From contig NZ_FZOW01000006.1 of assembly GCF_900188125.1 (NCBI RefSeq), positions 124,001 through 188,000 on the forward strand: DNA of 64,000 bases. Reading direction: 5' to 3'. The translations under genes and the position numbers were made by a program. This DNA comes from Rhodococcoides kyotonense. Lineage in GTDB: Bacteria > Actinomycetota > Actinomycetes > Mycobacteriales > Mycobacteriaceae. The notes below the pieces were generated by a model. That model was given only the letters and a program-made list of their open reading frames with translations, did not search any database and had not been told where the DNA came from. Of this stretch, positions 23,535-32,721 are shown one piece after another (the first letter of the stretch is position 1; the number at the start of each line of letters is the position of its first letter).

Positions 23535-26500
23535 TCAGGTGACGACCAACAGCAGATCACCGCCGTCGACCTGAGCGTTGGGCCCGATCGGAACCCTGGT
23601 GACCACGCCGGCTTTCGTCGAACTGATGGTCGCCTCCATCTTCATCGCTTCGATCGAGCCGACGGGCTCTCCCTCAGCGAGAGTGTCCCCCTCCTTCACC
23701 GACAACGTGACGACGCCGCTGAACGGGGCGGCGAGGTGTCCCGGGTCGGCGCGATCGGCCTTCTCCGCCGATCGGGTACTGCTCTCGACGCTGCGGTCTC
23801 GCACTCGAACCGGACGCAACTGGCCGTTCAGGATGCACAGTACGTTCCGCATTCCGTCGGCATCCGGCTCGGAGATCGCTTCCAAACCCATGAGCAATTC
23901 CACACCCTTGTCGAGTCGAACTCGATGCTCCTCCCCCTGCCTCAATCCGTAGAAGTATTGATTGGTCGAGAGCTGAGACGTGTCTCCGTACCGGGTTCGG
24001 TGTTGTTCGAACTCCTCGGCCGGTCCTGGAAAAAGCAAGCGGTTCAGCGTAGTTCGTCGTTCCTCGCCCGACTTTTCGAGTGCTGCGACGTCGTCGACGG
24101 TCAATTCGGCGGGTGGGCTACCCGGTGGACGTCCGGCGAGCGCTCGACGTCGAAGTGGTTCCGGCCATCCACCGGCAGGCTCGCCGAGCTCTCCGCGGAG
24201 AAAAGCGATGACGGAGTCCGGGATGTCGTACTTGGCCGGTTCGGCGGCGAAGTCGGCCGCTGTCGCGTCCGCTCCGACCAGGGCAAGCGCAAGATCACCG
24301 ACGACCTTCGACGACGGTGTCACCTTGATCAAGCGTCCCAACGCTCGGTCGGCTCCCGCATACGCTGCCTCGACGTCCTCGAAACGATGCGACAGGCCGA
24401 GCGCGGCGGCCTGCTGGCGCAGATTCGACAATTGCCCGCCTGGAATTTCGTGGGTGTAGACACGTCCCGTCGGCGCAGGCAATCCCGACTCGAACGGCGC
24501 ATACGTGGAACGCACTGCCGCCCAGTACGGTTCGAGGTCGCATACGGCCTTCAGATCCAATCCTGTGTCTCGTTCCGTATGTTCGGTGGCGGCCACGATC
24601 GCCGACAAAGCCGGTTGGCTGGTGGTGCCTGCCAACGCTGCGCTCGCGCCGTCGACGGCGTCGACCCCCGCTTGCCACGCCGAGTAGTAGGTCGCCAGCT
24701 GGCCGCCCGGTGTGTCGTGGGTGTGCAGATGCACCGGTAGGTCGAAGCGTGAACGCAGAGCGCCGACCAGCGTTGCGGCCGCCACCGGACGCAGCAGGCC
24801 TGCCATATCCTTGATGGCAAGGACGTGGGCGCCCGCGTCGACGATCTCCTCGGCCAGCCGCAGGTAGTAGTCGAGTGTGTACAGGGATTCGCCGGGATTC
24901 GACAGGTCACCGGAATACGACATCGCTACTTCCGCAACGGCGGATCCGGTATCGCGGACCGCGTCGATGGCGGGCTTCATCTGGTCGACGTTGTTGAGCG
25001 CGTCGAAGATTCGGAAGATGTCGACACCGGTGTCGGTGGCTTCCTGCACGAACGCGTGGGTCACGCGGTCGGGGTAGGCCGTGTACCCGACGGTGTTCCG
25101 GCCTCGCAGCAGCATCTGTAGACAGATGTTCGGTATCTCCTCGCGCAGCGCAGCGAGCCTCTCCCATGGATCTTCGTGCAAGAACCTCAGAGCCACATCG
25201 TAAGTGGCGCCGCCCCATGCCTCTACCGAGAGCAGTTGCGGTGTCAGCCGAGCGACGTGGGGCGCGACTGCGACCAAATCTCGTGTCCGCACCCTGGTGG
25301 CCAGAAGCGACTGATGAGCGTCACGGAATGTCGTGTCGGTGACCGCCAACGCCGAGGAAGCTCGCAATTCGGCCGCGAAGGCCGACGGGCCGAGCTCGGC
25401 GAGCCGGTCGCGTGAACCCGACCGTGGCCTCACATCGAGATCCACCGGAGGAAGCTTGTCCGTAGCGTAGACGGCCGACGGACGTTCGCCGTGCGGGCGG
25501 TTGACGGTGACATCGGCCAGATACCGAAGAATTCTCGAACCCCGATCTGCGGAGACATTCCGAGTCAGCAGTTCAGGATGTTCTTCGATGAACGTGGTGG
25601 TGACCCGCCACGCCAGGAAGTCGGGACTGTCCAGTACCGCCTGCAGGAACGGGATGTTCGTCGAGACGCCGCGGACCCGGAACTCGGCAACGGCGCGTCG
25701 TGACCGCGCACAGGCGGTGGCGAAATCACGACCGCGGCATGTCAGCTTCACGAGCATCGAATCGAAGTGGGAGCCGATCTCGGATCCCACTTCCACTATG
25801 CCGTCGAGTCGCACACCGGAGCCACCAGGTGTGCGGTAGACGGTCACCTTCCCGACGTCGGGCCGAAATCCGTCGGTCGGATCTTCTGTCGTGATGCGGC
25901 ATTGAAGCGCGGCGCCGTGAATTGCTATGTCCGCCTGCGTCAGTCCGAGTTCGGCCAGCGTCTCGCCTGACGCGATACGCAGCTGCGACGCCACGAGATC
26001 CACATCGGTGATCTCCTCGGTGACCGTGTGTTCGACCTGAATTCGCGGGTTCATCTCGATGAACACGTACGTGCCGTCCGCGTCGAGAAGGAATTCGACC
26101 GTGCCGGCGCACGTGTACCCGATGTGCTTGGCGAATCGGACGGCGTCGGCGCAGATACGTTCCCGTAGAACGGGATCGAGCCCAGGAGCCGGAGCTACCT
26201 CGACCACTTTCTGGTGTCGTCGCTGTACTGAGCAATCACGTTCGAACAGGTGGATGACCTCCCCTGTCGCATCGCCGAGAATCTGCACTTCGATATGACG
26301 CGCATCGACGACGGCTTGTTCGAGGAAGACCGTGCCGTCACCGAAGGCCGTCTCGGCTTCGCGAGACGCGGCCCCGATCGCCTCCCTCAACTGGCCCAGG
26401 TCCGCCACCCGTCGCATCCCGCGGCCTCCACCTCCCGCGACCGCCTTGACGAACAGCGGGAACACCAGGTTCTCGGCCGCCGCGACCAACTCGTCGACGT

Positions 26501-26918
26501 CGCCGGACGGATCGGACGACGCAAGGACCGGCAGGCCTGCCTCCTTCGCCGCTGCCACCGCCCGCGACTTGTCTCCGGTCAGCTGGAGAACCTCGGCCGA
26601 CGGACCGACGAACGTGATGCCGGCCGATCGGCACGCAGCAGCCAATGCCGCGTTCTCCGAGAGGAATCCGTATCCCGGATAGATCGCGTCGGCACCTGCC
26701 TCGACCGCGACGTCGATGATCGCCTCGACCGACAGATAAGCACGGACAGGATGGCCCTTCTCGCCGATCTGGTAGGACTCGAACGCTTTTGCGCGGTGCG
26801 CGGAGTTTCGGTCCTCGAACGGATAGACAGCGACGGTGGAAGCACCCAACTCGACCGCCGCGCGAAACGCCCGGACAGCGATCTCTCCACGATTGGCGAC
26901 GAGAACTTTCTCGAACAT
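23535..26918 (-). CDS. pyc: Pyruvate carboxylase
   Basis: Biotin-dependent anaplerotic enzyme making oxaloacetate from pyruvate and bicarbonate with ATP, 1127 residues, full single-chain length. The N-terminal biotin carboxylase (MFEKVLVANRGEIAVRAFRA, ATP-grasp loop AVAGGGGRGMRRV, FIEMNPRIQVEHTVTE) is followed by the carboxyltransferase barrel (DTTFRDAHQSLLATRVRT, VHLHTHDTPGGQLATY) and the biotinyl domain with EAMKMEA (Lys1093). Start ATG 26918 has GGAGG five bases upstream. Divergent from the catabolic operon at 27187; the 268-nt gap is AT-rich and holds no gene. Confidence 0.97.
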   Translation of the reverse strand: MFEKVLVANRGEIAVRAFRAAVELGASTVAVYPFEDRNSAHRAKAFESYQIGEKGHPVRAYLSVEAIIDVAVEAGADAIYPGYGFLSENAALAAACRSAGITFVGPSAEVLQLTGDKSRAVAAAKEAGLPVLASSDPSGDVDELVAAAENLVFPLFVKAVAGGGGRGMRRVADLGQLREAIGAASREAETAFGDGTVFLEQAVVDARHIEVQILGDATGEVIHLFERDCSVQRRHQKVVEVAPAPGLDPVLRERICADAVRFAKHIGYTCAGTVEFLLDADGTYVFIEMNPRIQVEHTVTEEITDVDLVASQLRIASGETLAELGLTQADIAIHGAALQCRITTEDPTDGFRPDVGKVTVYRTPGGSGVRLDGIVEVGSEIGSHFDSMLVKLTCRGRDFATACARSRRAVAEFRVRGVSTNIPFLQAVLDSPDFLAWRVTTTFIEEHPELLTRNVSADRGSRILRYLADVTVNRPHGERPSAVYATDKLPPVDLDVRPRSGSRDRLAELGPSAFAAELRASSALAVTDTTFRDAHQSLLATRVRTRDLVAVAPHVARLTPQLLSVEAWGGATYDVALRFLHEDPWERLAALREEIPNICLQMLLRGRNTVGYTAYPDRVTHAFVQEATDTGVDIFRIFDALNNVDQMKPAIDAVRDTGSAVAEVAMSYSGDLSNPGESLYTLDYYLRLAEEIVDAGAHVLAIKDMAGLLRPVAAATLVGALRSRFDLPVHLHTHDTPGGQLATYYSAWQAGVDAVDGASAALAGTTSQPALSAIVAATEHTERDTGLDLKAVCDLEPYWAAVRSTYAPFESGLPAPTGRVYTHEIPGGQLSNLRQQAAALGLSHRFEDVEAAYAGADRALGRLIKVTPSSKVVGDLALALVGADATAADFAAEPAKYDIPDSVIAFLRGELGEPAGGWPEPLRRRALAGRPPGSPPAELTVDDVAALEKSGEERRTTLNRLLFPGPAEEFEQHRTRYGDTSQLSTNQYFYGLRQGEEHRVRLDKGVELLMGLEAISEPDADGMRNVLCILNGQLRPVRVRDRSVESSTRSAEKADRADPGHLAAPFSGVVTLSVKEGDTLAEGEPVGSIEAMKMEATISSTKAGVVTRVPIGPNAQVDGGDLLLVVT

Positions 26919-27139
26919 GAGTTCCTCCCGGGTTCGACCGTGCACGCAACGCGACGACTGCGCTTCGGGGCGCTGTCCACGTTCGGCGGCAGGGACGCAG
27001 AATGTGACCCGAGTCTCGCACAGTGCGCGACTCAATACTAGATTCGACTTAAAGTTAGTAGATCGTGAAGAACATCGATATTCGGTGCTCAACTTGCCAC
27101 GGAACATCTCTGTACATGGTTTCATAAGCACGAACTTTC

Positions 27140-27145
27140 TATAGT
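27140..27145 (+). promoter_or_regulatory. Possible -10 element for the 27187 operon
   Basis: TATAGT in an AT-rich intergenic region, 42 nt upstream of ATG 27187, differs from TATAAT at one base. No strong -35 is seen. It would give a leader of about 35 nt containing the GGAGGAGG ribosome-binding site. Confidence 0.4.
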
Positions 27146-27186
27146 GCGACTTGAAATACAGCCGCACACTCTCGGAGGAGGACTCG

Positions 27187-28926
27187 ATGAGCGACGAGCA
27201 GACACCCGACCGCTGGATCACCGACTGGGAGTTCAGCGAGCGCTACCCCGTGTACACACGGGCCAACGCAGGCGAAGTTCTCCCCGACCCGTCGAGTCCG
27301 CTCAACGTGACCCTCGTATGGAACAAGGGTCTCAACATCGGGTGGCGCGAGGGATACATCGAGCATCTCGGCACGCATCTGGCGTCCGAGATCGACGAGA
27401 CGATGCCGGAGATCATCGGAAACTTCGGTGGGTACCACTACACGAACTTCTCGATGACCGAACTCAACGGAGCGCGACTGCCCGGGTTGACCGTTCCCGT
27501 GTGGAACACCCTCTGGGTAGGAGACCATCCGGACATACCGGACTACGTAGAGAATCCGTGGCATCAGAACGACATGCTCACCGAAGGTCTCGCGAAGAAG
27601 ACCGCATGGGCACTGACCACCGACACGTTCCCTGAAGCGGAAGAAGCAAAGCGGCGTGCGGATCTGGCGCGCACAAATCGGCCGGACGTCACCACACTGA
27701 GCGATCAGGCTCTCGTCGACCATGCCCGATCCTTCGTTCCCGATCTCGTCTTCTGCTACGCCTACCACCCTGTGACCACCACACTGTCCACCATGGGTCC
27801 CGCTGTTGCGGGCGCGTTGCTCGAGAGCATCGGCGAGGCAGACAAGCTCGGTGACCTGCTCAGTGGCCTGGGCGGGGTCGATTCCGCAGCACCCTCGTAC
27901 GCACTGTGGAACCTGGGACGACTGGTTGCCGGGTCCGAAGAGCTCACGGCCCTGTTCGACGACGGCCTGTCCGCCCTTCTCGACGCGGTCGACGCCAGTG
28001 GATCTCCCGACGCGAAACAGTTCCGTATCGACTTCGACGACTTTCTGTACAAGTACGGGTCCCGTGCGCCGAACGAATGGGACATCCGTTCGGACAGTTG
28101 GGAATCGAAGCCGGTCCTGGCGCTTCTCGCGATCAACGGCATGCGGTCGAGCCAGGAGGACTCCGACCCGGAGAAGATTCGCGCTCGAAACGAGTCCAAG
28201 CGGATCACGCTCACTGCCGAACTCGCGGACAAGATGCCCGACGACGCCACTCGGCAGAGTTTCCTCGACGCCGCGAAGTCCATCACGAAGTTCATGCCGT
28301 GGCGTGAACGCACCAAAACCGCATGCGTGAAAGTGATGGGCGAAATGCGCACGGCGCTCTACGAATTGGGCCACCGGATGGCGGAACGCGGCGTCATGGC
28401 CGATCACCACGACATCACGATGCTGCTCGACGACGAGCTCGATTCCTTCGTCTCCGACCCCGAGTCGTTCGCGAGCACCATCGCCGAACGACGCGAACAG
28501 TACCTGGCGCTGTTCGATCTCGAGCCGCCGTTCTTCCTGTTCGAACCGCTTCCGTTGTCGCAGTGGCCGCGTCGCACCGAACACAAGGCGCAGATCGCCG
28601 TACCGGGTGACACGTTGCCGGGCGTCGCAGGTGCACCCGGTGTCAGTCGGGGTCGCGCTCGAATTCTGCACAACCCGTACGACGTCGGTGATCTCGCCGA
28701 GGGTGACATCATCGTCGCGCCACAGACCGACCCGGCGTGGACACCGCTCTTCGTCTTCGCAGGCGGTGTCGTCGTCAATGTCGGCGCCACCATCACTCAC
28801 TCGTCGATCGTCTGTCGCGAACTGGGCATTCCGTGTGCGGTGTCGGTGCAGGACGCGACTGCGCGCATTCCCGACGGCGCCATGATCGAGGTCGACGGCA
28901 ACACAGGAACGGTGACGGTTCTATGA
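27187..28926 (+). CDS. RPH/phenylphosphate-synthase-like phosphotransferase component without ATP-grasp (copy 1)
   Basis: 579-residue protein of the PEP-synthase superfamily. The last 100 residues are a phosphohistidine swivelling domain (GVAGAPGVSRGRARIL, then ATITHSSIVCRELGIPCAV with the likely phosphorylated His538). The first 470 are a mostly helical domain resembling the substrate-binding part of rifampicin phosphotransferase (YGSRAPNEWDIRSDSW near 290-305). There is neither an ATP-grasp nor a PEP-binding barrel, so phosphate must come from a partner, as in phenylphosphate synthase. Start ATG 27187 follows GGAGGAGG. First of three translationally coupled genes with an LLM flavoprotein and an SDR. 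Paralogue at 52078-53826 with similar length and the same His538. Acceptor substrate unknown. Confidence 0.8.
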   Translation: MSDEQTPDRWITDWEFSERYPVYTRANAGEVLPDPSSPLNVTLVWNKGLNIGWREGYIEHLGTHLASEIDETMPEIIGNFGGYHYTNFSMTELNGARLPGLTVPVWNTLWVGDHPDIPDYVENPWHQNDMLTEGLAKKTAWALTTDTFPEAEEAKRRADLARTNRPDVTTLSDQALVDHARSFVPDLVFCYAYHPVTTTLSTMGPAVAGALLESIGEADKLGDLLSGLGGVDSAAPSYALWNLGRLVAGSEELTALFDDGLSALLDAVDASGSPDAKQFRIDFDDFLYKYGSRAPNEWDIRSDSWESKPVLALLAINGMRSSQEDSDPEKIRARNESKRITLTAELADKMPDDATRQSFLDAAKSITKFMPWRERTKTACVKVMGEMRTALYELGHRMAERGVMADHHDITMLLDDELDSFVSDPESFASTIAERREQYLALFDLEPPFFLFEPLPLSQWPRRTEHKAQIAVPGDTLPGVAGAPGVSRGRARILHNPYDVGDLAEGDIIVAPQTDPAWTPLFVFAGGVVVNVGATITHSSIVCRELGIPCAVSVQDATARIPDGAMIEVDGNTGTVTVL

Positions 28927-29873
28927 GTCTGCAGATCGGCCTCAGCCTCCCTCAACTCGGCGACCACGTCGACGTCGTCGCCGTCCGCGACTTCGCCGTC
29001 GCGGCAGAGGAACTCGGATTCTCCAGCCTGTGGGTACAAGAACACCTCTTCTATCCCGAGGCCAACGAATCCATCTACGGCGGACGACACACCACGAGCG
29101 TGCACCCGGCGTATCGCTCGGTGCTCGGCGCGACCGAGCTGATGGCATTCGCCGCAGCATGCACCAAGACGGTCGCGATCGGCAGCAGCATCCTGGTAGC
29201 CGGGTATCACCGTCCGATCGAGCTCGCACAACGGCTTTCGACTCTGGACGTCCTGTCGGGTGGACGCTTGATCGCCGGCCTCGGCGCCGGCTGGTCCGAT
29301 GAGGAACACGCTCAGATGGACGTCGATCCGCGAACTCGCGGCAGACGCATGAGCGAACTGATCGAGGCGGTTCGGGCCTGCTGGGGTCCCGACCCCGTGC
29401 AGTTCGACGGTGACTTCTTCACCATTCCGCGTTCCGTCGTACGCCCTAAGCCGCTGCAACAGCCGCACCCACCGCTCCTGTCGGGGCTACGGTCCGCAGC
29501 CGGATTGGCCAGGACCGCAGCACTGTTCGACATATGGAACCCCAGCAGCGGAACCGTGGATGCTCTGGCAGGCCAGCTCGACACCATGGCGAACCTGCGC
29601 CCGACGGGCATGGACCCGGTTCGACTCTTCCTTCGGTCCTACCTGCAGCGCCCGACCGACGACGTCGGTTCGAGCGGACAGGGAATCCGCGGCGTCGAGA
29701 ACGACATTCGCACCGCAATCGCGTCGGGCGCAGAACACTTGCTCGTCGAGCTGAACTTCTGGGACGAGATGCGTTCACCTGCCGACTGGGCAGAAGCACC
29801 CTCCCGGTTGGCGTCGCTGCTGGAGACCGCCGACGAACTGTCCACCGAATCCGAGAAAGTGAGTACGTCGTGA
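28923..29873 (+). CDS. LLM-class flavin-dependent oxidoreductase
   Basis: 316-residue luciferase-like monooxygenase fold. LGLSLPQL-type start (MSLQIGLSLPQLGDHVDVVA), SLWVQEHLFYP, TKTVAIGSSILVAGYHRP and LDVLSGGRLIAGLGAGWSDEE are family landmarks. Members use FMN or F420; which one cannot be decided here. ATG overlaps the stop of the phosphotransferase-like gene (ATGA) and the SDR follows with a GTGA overlap, so the three act in one pathway. Confidence 0.88.
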   Translation: MSLQIGLSLPQLGDHVDVVAVRDFAVAAEELGFSSLWVQEHLFYPEANESIYGGRHTTSVHPAYRSVLGATELMAFAAACTKTVAIGSSILVAGYHRPIELAQRLSTLDVLSGGRLIAGLGAGWSDEEHAQMDVDPRTRGRRMSELIEAVRACWGPDPVQFDGDFFTIPRSVVRPKPLQQPHPPLLSGLRSAAGLARTAALFDIWNPSSGTVDALAGQLDTMANLRPTGMDPVRLFLRSYLQRPTDDVGSSGQGIRGVENDIRTAIASGAEHLLVELNFWDEMRSPADWAEAPSRLASLLETADELSTESEKVSTS

Positions 29874-30652
29874 CAGAAGTGGCCGGCATCGTCGCGGTGG
29901 TGACCGGTGCCGCGTCGGGGATCGGGCGCGCGACGACCGAGATCATCCTCGAACGGGGCGGTTCCGTGATCGCGTTCGACACGACACCGGAGTCCTTGGA
30001 GTGGTTGGCGGGCAACGACAATGCAGTGCCGTTCGTCGGAGACGTCACCCATCCGGCCGACAATCGAGCCGCCGTCGTCGAAGCCGAACGGAAATTCGGT
30101 CGACTCGATGCGCTCGTCCTCAACGCAGGCGTCCCCGCTTCCGGTTCGATCGAGACTCTCGATATGGACGTCTTCGACCGATCCATCGAGGTCAACCTGC
30201 GTGCGGTCGTTCTCGGTGTACGCGAGTCGATTCCAGTTTTCAGACGGTCGGGAGGCGGATCGATCGTGATCACCGCATCCGCGACCGCGATGGGCGGTGA
30301 ACCGAATCGGTGGCCGTACGCCGCCGCCAAGGCAGGCGTGGTGAACTTGGCGAAGTCGTTCGCCCTCGATCTCGCCAACGACGGCATCCGCGTCAACGCG
30401 GTGTGCCCCGGGCCGATAGGAACGGGCATGACCAAGCGCATCGAAGTGAACACACCCGACCGTTACGAGACACTGAAAGCCATGGTGCCCCTGCATCGTT
30501 GGGGCACGGCACGAGAAGTCGGCGAAGTCATCTCCTTCCTCGCGTCGCCTCTCGCGTCCTTCGTCACCGGAACCGCAATTCCCGTCGACGGTGGCGCCAC
30601 GTGTGGCAGCGGGCAAACCCTTCCGATACCCGCGCCGCTCGCGGTCGGATAG
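29870..30652 (+). CDS. Short-chain dehydrogenase/reductase
   Basis: 260-residue classical SDR, NAD(P)-dependent alcohol/ketone oxidoreductase. The cofactor motif is TGAASGIGRA, NAG motif LVLNAGVP, catalytic Ser in ITASATAMGG and Tyr/Lys in YAAAK; PGPIGTGM follows the active site. Asp at FDTTPE after the second strand suggests NAD(H). GTG start overlaps the preceding TGA. Third gene of the 27187 operon, ended by a strong terminator at 30659-30704. Confidence 0.9.
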   Translation: MTEVAGIVAVVTGAASGIGRATTEIILERGGSVIAFDTTPESLEWLAGNDNAVPFVGDVTHPADNRAAVVEAERKFGRLDALVLNAGVPASGSIETLDMDVFDRSIEVNLRAVVLGVRESIPVFRRSGGGSIVITASATAMGGEPNRWPYAAAKAGVVNLAKSFALDLANDGIRVNAVCPGPIGTGMTKRIEVNTPDRYETLKAMVPLHRWGTAREVGEVISFLASPLASFVTGTAIPVDGGATCGSGQTLPIPAPLAVG

Positions 30653-30658
30653 TCACCA

Positions 30659-30704
30659 CGAGAAGAAGGGCCCGTCACCTCGTGGTGACGGGCCCTTCTT
30701 CTCG
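30659..30704. terminator. Strong bidirectional hairpin terminator
   Basis: Perfect 21-bp stem (30659-30679 and 30684-30704, containing AAGAAGGGCCCGTCACC) with a TCGT tetraloop, filling the gap between convergent genes ending at 30652 (+) and 30705 (-). Confidence 0.9.
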
Positions 30705-31538
30705 CTACTCGACTGAAGTACGTTCCAGGACTTCCCTGGTCGTTCGACCGAGATGGGCGATCCACCCGGCTGGGTCGTCGACTCCGCGAGCGGAGGGCAC
30801 TTCGACACTCACCGCGGCGGTCGACGGCAGTGCCGCCACGAGCGGAGCGAGCGAGAGCACACCCTCCCCCGGCGCCATCCTGTCGGTCCGAGCCTCCGCG
30901 ACCGCCGTGTCCAGATCGACGAAGGGTCCTGCCGATGCGGCATCACAGATCTGGAAGTACGGAAAGCGTTCCACCGAAACGGGATTCAAGTCATCGATGG
31001 TGGATCCTGCACGCTCGAAGTGAAGAGCGTCCACCAGAAGTCCGGCATCGACACCGGGGACGCCTGCGAGAAAATCCGACGCCGACGCCATGTCGCGTAC
31101 CGACGAGAACACCATGGGTTCCAGACAGCATCGCAGGCCGTGCTCGGCCGCGAGCTCTGCCAAGTTCGCGAACGTGTCCCCGGCGCGACGATGATCCTCG
31201 TCCAGCACGGTCACCAGCACATAGCTGGCACCCAACTCCGCCCCGGCCTCGAGCACCGACATCCAGTCCCCGCGCACGCTACCGGCGTGCAGCTTGACCA
31301 CCTCGACGTCGAGCACCCGCAACCCGTTGTCCGCCAGTGCAGATCGGGTGTCACGAAGGGCTGTGGATCCCGATGGAAGCTGAAAACCTCTCTCGGCCGC
31401 CGTGTGTGCAACGCGCAGGCTCACCGCGTCGAACCCGCCTGCGGCGGCGAGTTCGACGAGCCGAGGCGGCTCCACGTGCAGAGCCGACAGGTGAGACAGC
31501 GAGACGATGCGCCCGGAAGCGGGATCGCTCACCGCCAC
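30705..31538 (-). CDS. Sugar phosphate isomerase/epimerase-like TIM-barrel protein
   Basis: About 277 residues of the AP-endonuclease-2/xylose-isomerase-like TIM barrel family. LVELAAAGGFDAVSLRV, LEAGAELGASYVLVTVLD, LAAEHGLRCCLEPMVFSSV and LLVDALHFERAGST show the metal-binding strands (Glu, Asp, His). It starts at GTG 31538 or 31532, overlapping the stop of the substrate-binding protein gene, so it is the last gene of the ABC importer operon. Likely isomerises the imported compound or a derivative; substrate unknown. Confidence 0.8.
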   Translation of the reverse strand: MAVSDPASGRIVSLSHLSALHVEPPRLVELAAAGGFDAVSLRVAHTAAERGFQLPSGSTALRDTRSALADNGLRVLDVEVVKLHAGSVRGDWMSVLEAGAELGASYVLVTVLDEDHRRAGDTFANLAELAAEHGLRCCLEPMVFSSVRDMASASDFLAGVPGVDAGLLVDALHFERAGSTIDDLNPVSVERFPYFQICDAASAGPFVDLDTAVAEARTDRMAPGEGVLSLAPLVAALPSTAAVSVEVPSARGVDDPAGWIAHLGRTTREVLERTSVE

Positions 31539-31539
31539 A

Positions 31540-32667
31540 TCACTTCTGCCACAGGGTCGCGAACTGGTCCTGATAGTCGGCGACACCCACGTAATATCCG
31601 GTGTCCTCGTCCAGGACAGCCGATTCGATGTTGTCCGCATTGAGAAGCTGGGTCGGCATGAACGCGGCGTCGGCGACGGCAAGGTCGTCACCGTTGAACT
31701 GACGCGCCAATGTATCGAGGACGCGCCACCCGAGGATCTGGACCGGGAATCCGACCCACACACTGTTGTCGCCGTCCTTCAGCGACTGCAGATTGTCCGG
31801 CGTCGGCGTCTGGCCTGCGAACGTCACCTGATCCTGCAGGCTCGCACCGCGCAGTGCCGCGTCGACTCCGAGCACCAGATCACCGAACGAGAACAGCGCG
31901 TAGTTGATCGTCGGATCACGTTGAAGCGTACTGACGACGCTCTGCGGTGTCTTCGTTCCCAGATCCGTGACCTGCTGGTTGACGAGCTGAACCTTGCAGT
32001 CCGGGCACTGTTCCTTCAACTGTGCGGTGAACGCATCGGTGAACACGTTGAGGATCGAGTAGTCGGTGATCGAGAAGATCGCGACGTTCGCCTCACCTTC
32101 GCTGTCCGCGACCACTTGGCTGGCGACCATCTTGCCCCACTCCTGGACCTGCGCGTCACCGTCGAGCGCCGTGGAGATCACGCCTGGTACCGGCGGGCCG
32201 GCAATGCTGTCGGCGATCACCGGAATGCCCGCTGCTCGCGCTGATTCGATCTGTTTCGTCAGCATGGTCAACGGGGTGCCGGCAACGTGGATGGCGTCGG
32301 GTTTCAACGCGATGGCCTGATCGACGGCCTTGGGCGCAGCCTCGGCATCGGTGCCCATCAGAATGCGTTGGTAGCGCCACCCGAGGACGTCGGCGGCCTG
32401 TTGGATGGCGTCGTTCTTCGCGCTCGAGATCGGTTGGGGCGTCTCGATACTGATCACGTATTTGCCTGCATCCGGCGCCCGGCTGAGCGGGGTGTCGAGA
32501 ACGAGATCCGTCGGCGCGGCCTCGTACTGATCGGCCACCGCTTGGGCAGCGGCGACGTCGGCTGCGACGCCGGTGCTTTCGTCGGCAGAGCTGCTGCTGC
32601 ATGCCGATGCCATCAGGGCTGCGGAGACGACGGCAACGAATGCCCTCGTCCGGGTTCGGGTCAACAC
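31540..32667 (-). CDS. ABC transporter substrate-binding lipoprotein, ribose type
   Basis: 375-residue solute-binding protein. GTG start 32667 with AAAGGA upstream, signal peptide MLTRTRTRAFVAVVSAALMA and lipobox SACS (Cys about 23). The mature part has the periplasmic-binding type 1 fold: DAIQQAADVLGWRYQRI, VDQAIALKPDAIHVAG, IPVIADSIAGPP, STLQRDPTINYALFSFGD and LKDGDNSVWVGFP. Works with the permease (32706-33734) and ATPase (33745-35292). Relatives bind sugars, polyols or other polar compounds; the ligand cannot be read from sequence, but the operon setting suggests it feeds the catabolic region. Confidence 0.88.
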   Translation of the reverse strand: MLTRTRTRAFVAVVSAALMASACSSSSADESTGVAADVAAAQAVADQYEAAPTDLVLDTPLSRAPDAGKYVISIETPQPISSAKNDAIQQAADVLGWRYQRILMGTDAEAAPKAVDQAIALKPDAIHVAGTPLTMLTKQIESARAAGIPVIADSIAGPPVPGVISTALDGDAQVQEWGKMVASQVVADSEGEANVAIFSITDYSILNVFTDAFTAQLKEQCPDCKVQLVNQQVTDLGTKTPQSVVSTLQRDPTINYALFSFGDLVLGVDAALRGASLQDQVTFAGQTPTPDNLQSLKDGDNSVWVGFPVQILGWRVLDTLARQFNGDDLAVADAAFMPTQLLNADNIESAVLDEDTGYYVGVADYQDQFATLWQK

Positions 32668-32685
32668 ATGCGTTCCTTTCGGGAA

Positions 32686-32721
32686 GTTCACTTGCGACGG
32701 GCAGTTCACTTGCGACGGGCA
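32686..32721. repeat. 18-bp tandem duplication at the permease 3' end
   Basis: GTTCACTTGCGACGGGCA occurs twice head to tail (32686-32703, 32704-32721). The second copy encodes the last codons and stop of the permease; the first duplicates them in the gap before the substrate-binding protein gene. Confidence 0.9.

Noticed and set aside
22590..24740. 716-codon plus-strand frame spanning the acyl-CoA dehydrogenase 3' half, palindrome copy 3 and part of pyc
   Set aside because: Out of frame with the dehydrogenase and antisense to pyc, crossing a hairpin; Arg-rich shadow translation.
27187..28926. Annotation as complete PEP synthase or pyruvate phosphate dikinase
   Set aside because: Only the swivelling phosphohistidine domain matches; no ATP-grasp or PEP barrel can be found in 579 residues.
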